A stretch of 64,000 nt of DNA from Theobroma cacao (lineage: Eukaryota > Streptophyta > Magnoliopsida > Malvales > Malvaceae), in the NCBI RefSeq assembly GCF_000208745.1, contig NC_030851.1, positions 21,083,511 through 21,147,510 on the forward strand. The letters run 5' to 3'. Positions 23,975 to 35,323 of this stretch are shown here, one piece after another. The stretch's first letter is position 1, and the number at the start of each line of letters is the position of its first letter. The notes below the pieces were generated by a model. The model was not told where the DNA came from. It ran no database searches and saw nothing but the letters and a program-made list of their open reading frames with translations. A program made the position numbers and the translations under genes.

Positions 23975-25369
23975 CCTAAAGACCTATGGATCGATTCCTA
24001 CAGCTTAGTTTTGAAAATTACTTTGTTTTAAACCATTTACATACCAAAACACTTTCACACTTTTAAATTCCAGTATTTAGGGATTTTCATATTTATCAAA
24101 ACTCATTTCAAAAATTTATTTAAACAATTTTGATCATTTAATTTTATCATTTCGAACTAGCATAAATTATAACGTTAAGAGAGCATTTGTCTTTGGATCA
24201 TTTGTATATCCATAGACGAGAAGTACTTCATGACTTCTAGACCTCAAAGAAAATTTGGGGTCATTTGTATATCCACATTCCATAGAGGTACCGCATAATA
24301 TATAGAATTTAGAGAAAGTTGAGATGGATTGTGAAATTTGTCTTGTGGTTGAAAATATTGCGTGATCAACAGTTGGCGTAGCATAAGTGAAAGTGGGTTA
24401 TATAAGCTCCACGTACATCTAAACTACAAGGAAAAAAATAGACCAAAAGAAATACTACCAAGGAAAAATGATACCTGAGTCTAAATAGAACCGAGACTGT
24501 TTATTGTAGGGGTTTTGGAGGAAAAATTATTGAATCAGTTAGTAATCCCGATAACAGAGAGTTGTGGCATGAGATAATTTGGTGATAAATTTGGTTGGTA
24601 GATTTTGGAGAGCGTTTGTAAATTTCACCGATTAATTGACCGGATGATTTTAAGAATTTAAGTGGTTGATTGGTTATAACATAATTTGGATAATCCTTCG
24701 AAGCTTGGAGTATCCTCTCGTATTCTGAAAGGATTTAAAGTCAACTTGGGAATGTAATTACATTCACTTTGTCTTTGTTTCTGACTTACTAAGACGAAAA
24801 CTTCCGTTGCATTCTCCAAAATCTTATCTTCTCTGCCCCAAAATTTGTGTCCAAGATTTGTATTGTCAGTTGGGTCCCTTTCCCCCTTCACTTCTGACTT
24901 TAAGAGACATTTGCCATACATAAATTCTCTGATGAAATACTCTTTAATATTCAATTTAAAAGTGAGCTATACTTGAAACCACTTCCCCTATGCCCCTCTT
25001 GCATAGAAATGGCTAAAATTACCATTGTTTGATGTATAATGGATTACACACCCTTTTATATCTTTTACCTACTTGAGGACCCTTCTTCATCTTCTGATTC
25101 CAAATTTCCAATATTTCCATTGTTTATGTGACATGATACAAGCTTCCACAACGCTTGAAAACTCCAGCACTGCTATTATTTAAAAATCACAACGACATCG
25201 AAGACCATGGCAAGGACAATGAATCTCGTAAAACAAAAAAGTTTTCGGAAAGGGAGAGCCAAATAATGATAAGAACTATAGAGGAAAATCATAATCACAA
25301 ATATAAAAGGATGAAAACCAACCTGAATCAAAGTGGGGAAGTTAGCAGAAACCCAAGATAGGACAAGTA
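23975..25369. other. Non-TE or unrecognised sequence upstream of the MIR482-like hairpins
   Basis: I recognise no element or gene here. A 98-codon minus-strand ORF at 24658-24954 has no recognisable domain. TATA-like sequences at 25034-25039 and 25055-25060 lie about 310-335 bases before the first hairpin and could serve its plus-strand transcript; that is inference. Confidence 0.4.
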
Positions 25370-25506
25370 GGGAAGGGGAGCAACGGTTAGAAACCAAGGG
25401 TATGGGAGGTGTTGGGAAGAATTGCCCCTTTGATTTAGCAAAGGTCATAATACTGCCCAATACTCCCATACCTATGACTCCCAACACCACTCTCTGCCTT
25501 TCCCTC
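25370..25506 (+). ncRNA. MIR482/2118-like precursor hairpin 1
   Basis: The 5p arm is 25399-25420 (GGTATGGGAGG...GGGAAGA) and the 3p arm about 25451-25472 (TACTGCCCAA...CCCATACC). They pair over the whole arm with a single bulge; an inner stem (CCTTTG/CAAAGG) closes a short loop near 25431. The 5p arm has the P-loop-like GG.ATGGG..G.GT.GGGAAGA pattern and the 3p arm the T..TGCC.A..CTCCCATNCC pattern known from the miR482/miR2118 superfamily, which guides cleavage of NBS-LRR mRNAs at the P-loop and can trigger phased siRNAs. Flanking stem pairing is weaker than in hairpins 2-4, so this copy may be diverged. Expression is not shown. Confidence 0.7.
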
Positions 25507-25569
25507 TCACTCCTTTAACTTTTCCACTCAAAAATATTTAAAGAATTTTTCATATGTGAGAGAAACAAG

Positions 25570-25704
25570 GGATAGAGAGAGGCAGAGGAAATGTTTGGAA
25601 TGGGCGGAGCGGGCAAAGAAAAGGAATTGATGATTACAAAAGAGTGTTTTGCCGATCCACCCATGTCCAAAAACTTCCCAGATCAGTCTCTACCCCTCTC
25701 TCTC
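25570..25704 (+). ncRNA. MIR482/2118-like precursor hairpin 2
   Basis: The 5p arm is 25597-25618 (GGAATGGGCGG...GGGCAAAG) and the 3p candidate 25647-25668 (TTTTGCCGATCCACCC...). The 3p arm closely follows the miR2118/miR482 core TTGCCGATTCCACCCAT. The stem extends outward through GGAAATGTTT / AAAAACTTCC and a GAGAGAGG / CCCCTCTCTC base. It starts 198 bases after hairpin 1 on the same strand, so one primary transcript could hold both. Predicted targets are NBS-LRR transcripts; no target is in the window. Confidence 0.8.
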
Positions 25705-26848
25705 ACGTATCAGATGACTGACTGTTGATGGACGGGTGACCGAAGTGGTAAATATAAAGGGAGAAAACGAGTGCGGATTAGGATAAGGAAACCGCGTTGT
25801 GTTGACGTCACGTGGAAAAAGCAGAGGAAGGTGAGAAGAAAGGGCAGGTGTGGGAAGTGATAAAGCTTCTGAGATAGGACAATTCACCGACTACGGACTG
25901 CATTTATTGGTTTTCGTACCAATGGGAAGAGATTAATATTTAGGTACGCGTCTCCATTTAAAAAGTTAAGCTTGGTTTTATTTTTTTAGTAATTATTGCA
26001 TAAATTTAAGGGGAAGTTTGGTAAAAGCAGCTTTTCACGTGGCCCCATATCTTACTTTGATTTCATGTTTTTTTTCTTCTCTTTAAGTGCTGCGTGTCTC
26101 ACAGGCTTACAAACTTAAATTACTCACATCTTACGGTCTTGGACTGATCACTTCACTAATGTGTGCTTAAATTAATGTTTGAACCCCTCACACAAGAGAA
26201 TCACTTGAGCAAAGTGTGTATTCCCGCATTGAGAGGGACTCAATGTATTGCTTGCAAACACACTGTTGCACAAATTAGAGGAGACACAATGTTGTCCAGA
26301 ATTGCTAAACATGCTAGACATTATCGAAAAAGTCCATAAAGTCGGCTACTAGTTTCGTGCTTCTGGTATCCTCTTCCAATGCCAAAATGCTGATAAAGAA
26401 GAAGAAAACAAAAAGGCAAAAGGGCAAGTTGTCAATGTTAGAAGCCCATTGGTAGCGTGAAGAAGGAAAAGGACATGCCACCATTATGGTAAGGGCGATC
26501 ATTGGAGATGAAATTGCAAAGTTTATTTGGTTGGCCTAAGGAGAAGAAGTTTATTAAACCTTCCATCACTGGCAATTTTCTGATCGAGCTAAACTTATCT
26601 ACTACTACTACTATTAGAAAATTAGAATAAGAAATGAAAGGTTTGAGATGTACTGTAACACATTTTCTTTAAAGAGTTGTTTATTATAGAGATTTGCAAA
26701 CAATGACTCTTCAAGATACAACAAACTTATTTAAAATGCTTTTTGAATGAATTTTGGTTTGTAAGTACGTTTTTTTCATAGACAGTAAGAGGTTATGTCT
26801 ATTATCTTTTAAAAGATGCTTCTTGTTAACTTTCAACAAATGTGTTCA
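25705..26848. other. Non-TE or unrecognised sequence after the hairpin pair
   Basis: No gene or element is recognised. GTTGACGTCACGTGG at 25801-25815 superimposes a W-box core (TTGAC), a TGACG motif and a G-box (CACGTG); another CACGTGG lies near 26036. These are plant promoter motifs, but what they would drive is unknown. ORFs of about 60 codons around 26314-26502 look random. Confidence 0.4.
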
Positions 26849-27011
26849 TATTGTTTTCACACATATGTCTATTGTATTTCAACATACGTAACTACAACTT
26901 TCAATAGTTGTGTTTGTTGTAAATACTTATTTTATTTTAAAATTTATATTTATTCTTAAATAATTACGCCTAAATAATTATCTTCCAGTAAATATTACAA
27001 ACTATTCAACA
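26849..27011 (-). mobile_element. Short copia LTR (element L), partial
   Basis: On the minus strand a boundary TGTTGAATAGTTTG follows a purine tract CTAGTGGGGGAT (27012-27023 inverted), typical of a copia 3' LTR start. The same sequence recurs at 32968-33130. The outer LTR end is not identified; only the part shared between the two copies is listed. Confidence 0.55.
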
Positions 27012-27556
27012 ATCCCCCACTAGTTTGTAATATTAATAATACTATGCATAATAGAAAGTATCTTGAAGATTTAAACTTTCTATTAGTGTAGAAATTTTAA
27101 AGTTAAGACAAAGTTATTGGTATCACAAGGATTGAACCTAACTCCTTATGTTATAATCTAAAATATCACACACATAGTATTGTTTAATCGTTTTAAGATT
27201 CTACCAACTGCTTCAACACTTATATGGCATTGTGCTAATTCTGGTTTCATGAATATTTACAAGAATAAACCCTTGTAATTCTTGTTTGAAGCAGCACCAC
27301 TCCAATATTCATATAAATGAAATTTGTAATTATGCCCATGTTACTACAGGCATTTGATATTTTCATTAAAAGCCTTTTGCTCATCCTCTCCTCGTAACAG
27401 TCACACTGAATATTTTAGAATGAGGTTATTTGAATATTCTAGAATGAGGCTATTTAATATAAAAAATTTAATGCATAATGATAGCATATAGTAACTTGTT
27501 ATTAACTGTTGAACTTTTATTGGTAATTTTACTAACTCAAAGTTAAGTTCCCATTA

Positions 27557-27885
27557 CTAGTGCTTTTGAGTCAAGGGTTTTAGCCCCATTCCACTAGAAA
27601 TTGACTTCACAGCCTCTCTTGGCAAAGCTTTGGTAAGTGGATCAGCCAAATTCTTGCAAAATTTAACATAAACTATCGTTACAATGCCATTTGAGATCAA
27701 TTTTCTTATGTAGACATGTCGCAGACTTATGTGTCTAGACTTTTCATTATAAATTTTATTATAAGCTACACACATTGTAACCTTACTGTCACAATTTATG
27801 GAAATGGCTAGCATTGGTTGTGGCCATAACTTTATATCTAATAACAAATTTCTCAGTCATTCTACTTCTTTTCTAGCAGCTGTTA
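27557..27885 (-). pseudogene. Copia RNase H, C-terminal part
   Basis: The frame 27557-27847 reads LLDIKLWPQPMLAISINCDS ... HISLRHVYIRKLISNGIVTI ... NLADPLTKALPREAV. This is the standard end of Ty1/copia pol: a CDS catalytic Asp region, the H(I/V).. RH...R..I motif and the terminal ADPLTK motif. It is cut from its upstream half by the solo LTR at 27886. Confidence 0.85.
27881..27885. repeat. Target-site duplication TGTTA (left of LTR N)
   Basis: The partner at 30983-30987 is TGCTA, one transition different. Confidence 0.6.
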
Positions 27886-30800
27886 TGTCATGACCCGGTA
27901 CTCCCCTCGAGTCCGTGACAATCGTCGCGACGTCTCGATCGACACTTCTTATTCCGAATGTCAACCGAAACCCCGTAAGGCTTTAATATCAGCTTCAACA
28001 TTTCTCCTATGAGTAATTGTTGCCAAATACCACGTTTTAAAAGATTTTAAACTGTTTCCAACTTAAAACAAATAAAATAATAATTTTCATCTCACAAGGG
28101 TATTTTGGTCATTTTCCTAAAAATTTTGAAACAGGCTAAAATGTAATTTATAAGTACAAAACACATAATTTATAATCAAATGTGTTTAAAAGTCTAAAAT
28201 CTTCATTTAAAACGAAATTATGGTTATTTGAATATAATGAGAAAATAAAGGAAATATTAAGTAAAATATTCTATTTTCTTATGAAATAATATTTTTAGAG
28301 TTATACGTAAATAATTTTTGTAGCTTAAAAGATAAATAAATTTATACATATTGTAATACAGTAAGCCAAAATATTTAATTAAATTGACAATAACAAGAGG
28401 GCTCTCGAATAAATAAAAGTAAAGAGGACTTTGAACCTACGGTTTGAAAAATGCAGATCCAATGGTAGTCCTCGATGAGATCAGCTATCTACAGTCTATA
28501 CTGAACTTGAAATGGGTGGAAAGGAGGGTGGTGAGATTATAAAATCTCAATAAGTAAACAGACATCATCATAAACATCTAGAGTTGAGTGCATGGAGACA
28601 ATAAAGTAAATCATCGTAAATTGGGTTACAGCATTAGAACACATTTCGTTCAAAATACGTAAAGAGGCTTATGAATCTCATAAAAACTAGGCTTATGCCA
28701 TAAATCCATTCTCGAGGATACCTTGGCCGAGGCATCCTACCGAGACCGCCAAGGCTGTTAAAAATTCACATTTTCACGTAAAACACATTTTTCGTTGGAC
28801 ATCACAACCGTTCCTTGGCGTTGGCTAAGTTCTCCCTCACGTGGTGGTTTAGCGTGAAATGAACCCTAAACTTTACCCTAGGAGATACCCTACGCACCTT
28901 TCCGTTCGAGGTAAGAATATAATGGGGTTTACCGTGCCCCTCTAAAAGGCTGGTCTACAGAAACCCCCTACTGCAGTGATTAATTAATATATAATCCACC
29001 ATACAACAAAACTTAATAACATGATATGGTAATTTTTGTAATTCGCAGTCTTTCAAAACAACCAAACAATTCGTATTTCAATACAATTGCCAACTAGCCA
29101 ATTATGCTCGATTTATCATAAGCCAATCAATATAAACAATTGAATTGCAACAATTAACAGTCTCCGTGTACTCTATTTTCCAAAATCACTATTAATTTCA
29201 AAACAATTTATAAATTAATTTCATTGAAACACATTTATTCATAAAACATGAAAATTTACCTTTTTAAATCCTTGTTTTCATAGAATTCATGAAATCATCT
29301 AAAAACCACCCTAGATAATTAAAATGACAGTAAGTTTACTCACAATGTTTAGAGTGCAGATTCTCAAAATACTCAAACTATTGGTCCTCGGGTGTAATTC
29401 CTTTGCCTTTATCGGAGGACTTACCACCTTGACATAGTACAAACTAGAGAAATTCAACACATTGGTACTAAATTGAAATTAAACTAATTTAGACTACTAA
29501 TGCATGATATGGAATGCAAAAATGCACTGGTAACTATCTAAACCCGATATTGGCCTAATTCGTCTTATCACCCAATTAAATTGCTAACGTGTCCAATTTA
29601 ATCTCAAATTACTCCAAATTATTCCTATTCTTTTCCAATATCTTAATTCACCAAACTTAAATCAAATAACCTAAAATTTGGCAAAACTATCTTCACTTTT
29701 CTTCTTAAAAATTTCGACCAATAATGGTGCATTAACACCGTGATTTTTTCTACTACTTTTTCCACACCATAATTNNNNNNNNNNNNNNNNNNNNNNNNNN
29801 NNNNNNNNNNNNNNNNNNNNNNNNNNNNNNNNNNNNNNNNNNNNNNNNNNNNNNNNNNNNNNNNNNNNNNNNNNNNNNNNNNNNNNNNNNNNNNNNNNNN
29901 NNNNNNNNNNNNNNNNNNNNNNNNNNNNNNNNNNNNNNNNNNNNNNNNNNNNNNNNNNNNNNNNNNNNNNNNNNNNNNNNNNNNNNNNNNNNNNNNNNNN
30001 NNNNNNNNNNNNNNNNNNNNNNNNNNNNNNNNNNNNNNNNNNNNNNNNNNNNNNNNNNNNNNNNNNNNNNNNNNNNNNNNNNNNNNNNNNNNNNNNNNNN
30101 NNNNNNNNNNAAAACATGTAATTTAAGCATGAAAAATAAGGAGAAATGCTTAAGGAAAATAGATTTCAAGCTTAAGTTGAAAAATCCTACCTTTTTCACT
30201 TGTTTTCCTTGATTTTCCACACTTTTTCTCTTGAAATTCTTCACCTAGGGTTTGTTCTTCCTTTCTTTCCCTCTCTTCCTTGCTTGGACGAATATTTGGA
30301 GAGATAATGGGCTGATTTATGCTGATTTTTAAGTTAAATAATAAAATATCCTAAGCTTGACACATGACATTTTCTTATTGGTCTATTTTTAAAACTTTAA
30401 AAATTTAAACTTTTTATCTCCACCACATGATTAGTCAAAGGTAAAAAATGAGGATAAAGAAAGACCATGTGCTGGACAAATGTCCTAGTGGTGGAAAATT
30501 ACAATTTTGCCCCTGAGGTGGCAAAATTACCATTTTACCCCTGAGGTGACAAAATTACCATTTTACCCCTATACACCAAATTATACTGGAATTAAAATTT
30601 TTCACTTCTAAACCTCAAATCATACTCCAATACTCAAATCATACTCCAATAAGTCAAATGGGGCCAAAAAAAATCTTTTCTAAAATTCTCATTTTTTCTC
30701 CAAGTGGCAAATGACCATTTTGCCCCTAGATAGTGAAAATTCTAGTTTGACTCCAAATTGATCCTCAAATTTTGAATTACCATTTTGAATCATCCATGGA

Positions 30801-30982
30801 CCGTAAAACTCTCAATTTCACCTTAAAATTCCTATTTGATCTAGTTCGAGGCTTAGTTCAACTTAGTTATACTATTAAGTACACTATCGGCTTTTAACGA
30901 TTTTTCGGGGCTTTCCTAGCATGCAAACATACTATCATCACATGTATGTCATGACAAGTATTTTATAAGGTTAGGCTTTACA
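27886..30982 (-). mobile_element. Solo LTR N (gypsy family 1) inside copia L
   Basis: It starts TGTCATGACCCGG and ends GGCTTTACA on the plus strand, with TGTTA/TGCTA on the two sides and copia RNase H coding sequence continuing on both flanks. It is homologous to the TR-GAG LTRs and to J, with the conserved core near 28715-28980. It contains a 336-base N gap. Length is about 3.1 kb. Confidence 0.85.
29775..30110. other. Assembly gap (336 N) in LTR N
   Basis: This is an undetermined run. Its right edge (AAAACATGTAATTTAAG) lies at about the same LTR position as the left edge of the gap in LTR J. Confidence 0.98.
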
Positions 30983-30987
30983 TGCTA

Positions 30988-31320
30988 ATGCCAAAAACGC
31001 TAAAAATTTCGTTTGCATTATGGAATGCATAATACAAGTATGCTTCTTAGATACCCAACTAATGGCACCACCTTCTAAAGTAAAAATCCATCATGATGTG
31101 GATTTATTGTTATCAATACTGGTTATCCAACTAGCATAAGATATTCCTAGAAAGTACTAAGAAAACCACTGCAATAAATTTTCAAATTTTTTATTTGCTT
31201 TAAATATCTAAGTACTTTAGTAATAGCCTTCCAATAATCCTTGCTAGGTATACTTGTAAATCTTGAAAATTTGCAAATAGCAAAAGCTATATTTGGTCTA
31301 GTAATATCAAGAAAAGACTT
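30988..31320 (-). pseudogene. Copia RT C-terminus / RNase H N-terminus
   Basis: The minus-strand reading gives LDITRPNIAFAICKFSRFTS ... DYWKAITKVLRYLK, then YASWITSIDNNKSTSWWIF ... EGGAISWVSKKHTCIMHSIM. These are classic copia motifs (TRPDI..AV...R....P...H......RYL and G..ISW.SKKQ...A.ST.E.E). Stop codons are present. The 3' half continues at 27885 beyond the solo LTR. Confidence 0.8.
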
Positions 31321-32530
31321 GATTCTTAAATGAAAAGAAAGTAAAATTTATTTTTTGATTACAAGAAGAATCGATTCTAGAGAAGGAGAAATCAATTCTT
31401 AATCAAAGATCAATAGTAAAGAATCAATTCTAAGAAAAGAAGAAATCAGTTCTTGAAAGATAAAAGCTTTAGGATTTGTGAAGAGCTGACACCTCAAAGA
31501 CAAAGAATCAATTTTGGAGAGACAAAATGCAAAAGGTAGAAAAGCAAAGAAGAAAGAATCAATTCTACATGGAGAAGATATTGATTCTTGAAGCACTAAA
31601 AGTATAATTCAGAAACTTGGTGACTAAATAAGAGATGGTACAACAAGAAAAAATTGGAACGGTAAAAATAAGGCTTAAATTCAAATTTTTGTGCTAGATC
31701 ACAATAAAGAACTGACACCTTAAGGCAAAAGAATGGATTCTCCAAGATTACAAAGGTTTCAACTTTGAATCCAATTGTAGAAAAACCAACACTTTAAAAT
31801 AGAAGAATTGATTATTTAGAGAAAGAAAATTACTAACTGCTTAAAGAATTGACTTCTTAACAACAATGAATCAATTCTACAAATGTGACAGAATTTTGTA
31901 AGCTGGCTAAAACGTACAAAAAATTATTCAATTTTCACTTTAATGGGCAGAAAATCACGGAGGCTATAAATATTCACCCTTAAAACGTTACAGCAAGGAC
32001 TTTGAGAGATTTTGAATGAGTTTGAATCATCTTTGAAAAAGAGAAGAGAGGAAAAACAAGAAAAAAAGCAGTGAGCAAAAAGTTCCTATCTTTGAGCAAG
32101 AGTAGAGCCTAAAGATCATATTTTTATTCTTCAGCTAATTCTTCTTGAGTACAAACTTTCTTTGATCATCCATATCTTAGATAAAAGCTCTCACCTTTTT
32201 TATAATAAACTTCTTTATTTTTGATCTTATAAAAATAAGATCAAAAGGCCTGATTCTACAAAAGGCACGTTGTAGCGGTTACGTATGATCTTATAAAAGG
32301 CATAATGTAAAAGTTACGCCTGACCCTATTTAAAAGCTAAGTTTATAATGAATTCAAACTCCTTGTGTTATCAAGAGAGAGTAGGCATTGGAGAGCCAGA
32401 CCTTTATAAAAATCTTGCTAAATACTTTTTATTTTTCTGTTCTTTACTCATTCATTTTACATTCTGTTTTGCTATTTTTGCTTTATCTTTAAAGATTTTT
32501 GAAAAATGGGGAATTTTTATTTAACAACCA
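31321..32530 (+). mobile_element. Probable copia LTR remnant with AGAATCGATTCT array
   Basis: No coding potential is present. A TATA box (TATAAATATT, 31965-31974) is preceded by many copies of AGAATC.ATTCT (31368, 31422, 31505, 31553, 31860 and diverged ones) and followed by a leader-like region with AAG repeats and splice-like sequences. The arrangement is like the copia LTR at 47650-48858, but I cannot define both ends. Confidence 0.45.
31365..31885 (+). repeat. Spaced AGAATCGATTCT palindromes
   Basis: AGAATCGATTCT at about 31368 is a perfect 12-base palindrome. Variants AGAATCAATTCT, GAAATCAATTCTT, AGATATTGATTCTT, AGAATTGATT and TGAATCAATTCT recur at irregular 20-90 base spacing up to about 31880. 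Confidence 0.7.
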
Positions 32531-32967
32531 CCCCCTTTTGGTAGTTTTACTTTCACATTATATTTCCAACAAAAATTATTTAAAAAATATTATCAATAAT
32601 AAAATATGAAAAATAAATTTTTAATCATTTTTAATTTCTTTATTTTTTTTCTTGTACATATTGTAACCTATATAATTATTTCAAAAAAGGTTAATTAGGA
32701 ACAATAAAAATTATAAAAAATAATAAAAAAAGTCTGAGTTTCTGTCAAAGTGTTAGAAAAACTCAAATAATAATTCTTAATTTTCTTCAAAATGTTGGAA
32801 AATTCAAGAAAAGTTTTAACAAAAAACAATAATAAAAAAACTTAATTTTCGTCACATTATTGGGAAATTTAAGATTGTTTTCAATATAAAAAATTCTTCT
32901 AATTCCAATTTCAATAAAGTTTACCAATATCAATAAATTTTTTGAACGATAATATAACTATTAAGAT
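32531..32967. other. AT-rich sequence, nothing recognised
   Basis: The sequence is low-complexity AT-rich, with a two- to three-fold repeat of TTCTTAATTTTC.TCAAA.TGTTGG.AAA / CTTAATTTTCGTCA near 32730-32880. No gene is seen. Confidence 0.4.
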
Positions 32968-33466
32968 ATCATATTGTTTTTACAGATGTGTCTGTTGTAT
33001 TTCAACAGACGTATCTACAACTTTCAATAGTTGTGTTTGTTGTAAATACTTATTTTATTTTAAGAGTTATATTTATTCTTAAACAATTACGCTTGAATAA
33101 TTATCTTCCAATAAATATTACAAACTATTTAACAATCCCCCACTAGTTTGTAATATTAATAATACTATGCATAATAGAAAGTATCTTGAAGATTTGAACT
33201 TTCTATTAGTGTAGAAATTTTAAAGTTAAGATGAAGTTATTGGTATCACAAGGATTGAACCTAACTCCTTATGTCATAATTGAAAATATCACACACATAG
33301 CATTATTTAATCGTTTTGAGATTCTACCAATTGTTTTAGCACTTATATGGCATTGTGCTAATCTTGGTTTCATGAATATTTACAAGAATAAACCCTTTTA
33401 ATTCTTGTTTAAAGTGGCACCACTCCAATATTCATATAAGTGGAATTTGTAATTATGCCCATGTTA

Positions 33467-33471
33467 CTACA
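33467..33471. repeat. Target-site duplication CTACA (left)
   Basis: This is identical to 35319-35323. The unoccupied paralogous site is ATGTTACTACAGGCATTTGA in element L (about 27340-27356). Confidence 0.92.
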
Positions 33472-35318
33472 TGTTGGGATTAGCCCTACAGCCAATTGGG
33501 ATTGGTTGAGGCTTTATTCCAATCATGCAACAGTATCATTCATGTTGAATGATTAGAGGTTTTCCTTCATCAATAAGACATCAATTATAATGAGTTATAA
33601 GTCTAATTGGATGAAGTCCATGAGATTAATATGCCTTGCAAGGAAATTGTGATGGATTGCAATTATGAGATTCCTATGCATCAAAGCATAATCTCAAAAT
33701 GTTCCTGGTCAATGTATCATTGAGACTAGACATCGATGATGCTTAGAGATTGGTATATTCTATGTTCCTTACTTTGGAAGTAAGCAATCGATCTCATAGA
33801 TTGAAGTATAGAGATACTTGGAACTAGAATAAAGTGCTTACTTAGGAGAGCAAGTTCACTGAACATGACCCGCCATGAAAAGTGCATTTAGTAATACACT
33901 CTAGTATCTATGCAACACTTCTCATATGTCAATTGTGTAAATACTCTCTAGATTTAAGACACCAGGTTGTCTTATGTGTGGAGTGCTATGCTTTGATGTC
34001 ATCCCTACGGGTGCTTAACTAATGATGCCAAAACAGGATGCTTTTGGGTATAGTATGAAGCATGTGAAGGCAAATGAGTAGTCAAGATAGGAATCATCAC
34101 CTCAAGTGTTTTAGAGGACATATCCTATCAGTTCTTGGTTAACATTAGCTTATTGAAGTCCTTAGCCAAGGTGACATGGAGATTATGACAAGGTTTCATA
34201 ACTCTCTATAAAGCTAATGCTATAATTGCAAAAAAAAATATGGAGGTCAATAAGAGTAGACACTGTACCAAGCTCTTATCATCTCCGGGATATATGATAA
34301 GGGAATGAATTACATTGATAGACTGTGCACTGAAAGGTTGTCAAAAAAACCCTTTAACTCTCCTAACAATTGGGTGGCCATGATGCATTGCTAGATGCCA
34401 ATCTTGGTCTATGGAATTGATTATAAATTAATTGATTGAAATTTATATTAATCAATTAAGTCATTAATCAATTCCATTGCCAACATGTTAGGAACCTAAT
34501 AGTTCACACACAATAATTGCATTTGAATTAAATTGGGGGAGTGATGATTTAAGTTAGACTTAAATCACATGCCATGTAATTAACTTCTATAAACTTAATT
34601 AAAAAAGTTTAATTAAGTTTTAGACATAATTATAAATAGTTATAATTATAAGACCTTGATTGTAAAATATAAAAGAAATTAATTTTGATTTTAATTTTCA
34701 ATGACTTAATTAAAAGAGTTTAATTAAGTAATGGGCCAAATATTATAATGTGTTATAGTATTGAGGGCTTAATTGCAAAATTGAAGTTATTTTAACCTAA
34801 CTATATAAGTCACATTTTAACTATTTTTCATATGAGAGTTTTTTATAATTGAAAAAAACATAGTTTTTGTTAGAAAAGAAAAATGTTTTCTTTCTTTGCC
34901 ACCACTCCTTTTGTGTGAAAGAGAAAATTGCTTATGAAGTAATTTTCAAGAGAGGTTCAAACTAAGATTGTGAAAAAGAAGAAAAGGACAATTGTTGTCC
35001 TCTTTGCTAGCACAAAGTATAATTAAAAACTCCCTCATTCGTTGAAGGTTCAAGTGTAATCGTGTGTACAACCATTGGAGGCCAAACACTTGATTGCCTA
35101 GGGTTTTTGCTCCTTGTGCTGTTCGCGAGTAGTGCCATTGTGATTAGAAATTACTTGGCAAAGTAACTTTCTAAATAATAATTTATTTTATGCTTTTATA
35201 TATTAAATATCACCGAGGTGATCCATGGGTGAAGGCATGTTTTTGTTGTTTAGTTATAAAGTTTTAATTTTCTTTCTGCTGCGTATTTTGAGCATGCCGT
35301 CCATAGCCAAACCCATCA
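33472..35318 (+). mobile_element. Copia solo LTR (1847 bp)
   Basis: It starts TGTTGGGATTAGCCC and ends AACCCATCA, flanked by perfect CTACA repeats, and is absent from the paralogous site in element L. It is the same family as the split LTR at 5928-15435. The TATA-like TATATAAG lies near 34803. The GTGATCCATGGGTG block near 35219 and a CTGCTGCGTATTTTG block near 35276 are shared with the other copy. Confidence 0.93.
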
Positions 35319-35323
35319 CTACA
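35319..35323. repeat. Target-site duplication CTACA (right)
   Basis: This is identical to 33467-33471. Confidence 0.92.

Larger units (their letters stand above)
27012..31320 (-). mobile_element. Copia element L, 3' fragment split by solo LTR N
   Basis: This is a minus-strand copia element: the RT C-terminus and RNase H at 30988-31320, interrupted by LTR N (27886-30982), then the RNase H C-terminus and 3' non-coding region. At 31320 the coding sequence stops abruptly at unrelated DNA. Element M (32968-35690) is a paralogous copy, clearly similar over the shared part. Confidence 0.8.

Noticed and set aside
24658..24954. 98-codon minus-strand ORF as a possible gene
   Set aside because: No family signature, splice context or neighbouring exon; AT-rich surroundings.
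25176..25490. 104-codon minus-strand ORF with hydrophobic stretches
   Set aside because: It is antisense to hairpin 1 and pyrimidine-rich DNA; its GVIGMGVLG text is the reverse complement of a hairpin arm. No domain.
25333..25518. ORF containing GMGGVGK-like P-loop text, suggesting an NBS-LRR gene fragment
   Set aside because: Only the 5p arm reads as a P-loop, no other NB-ARC motif follows, and the complementary arm 30 bases later makes a hairpin. The similarity is the expected mirror of the miR482 target site.
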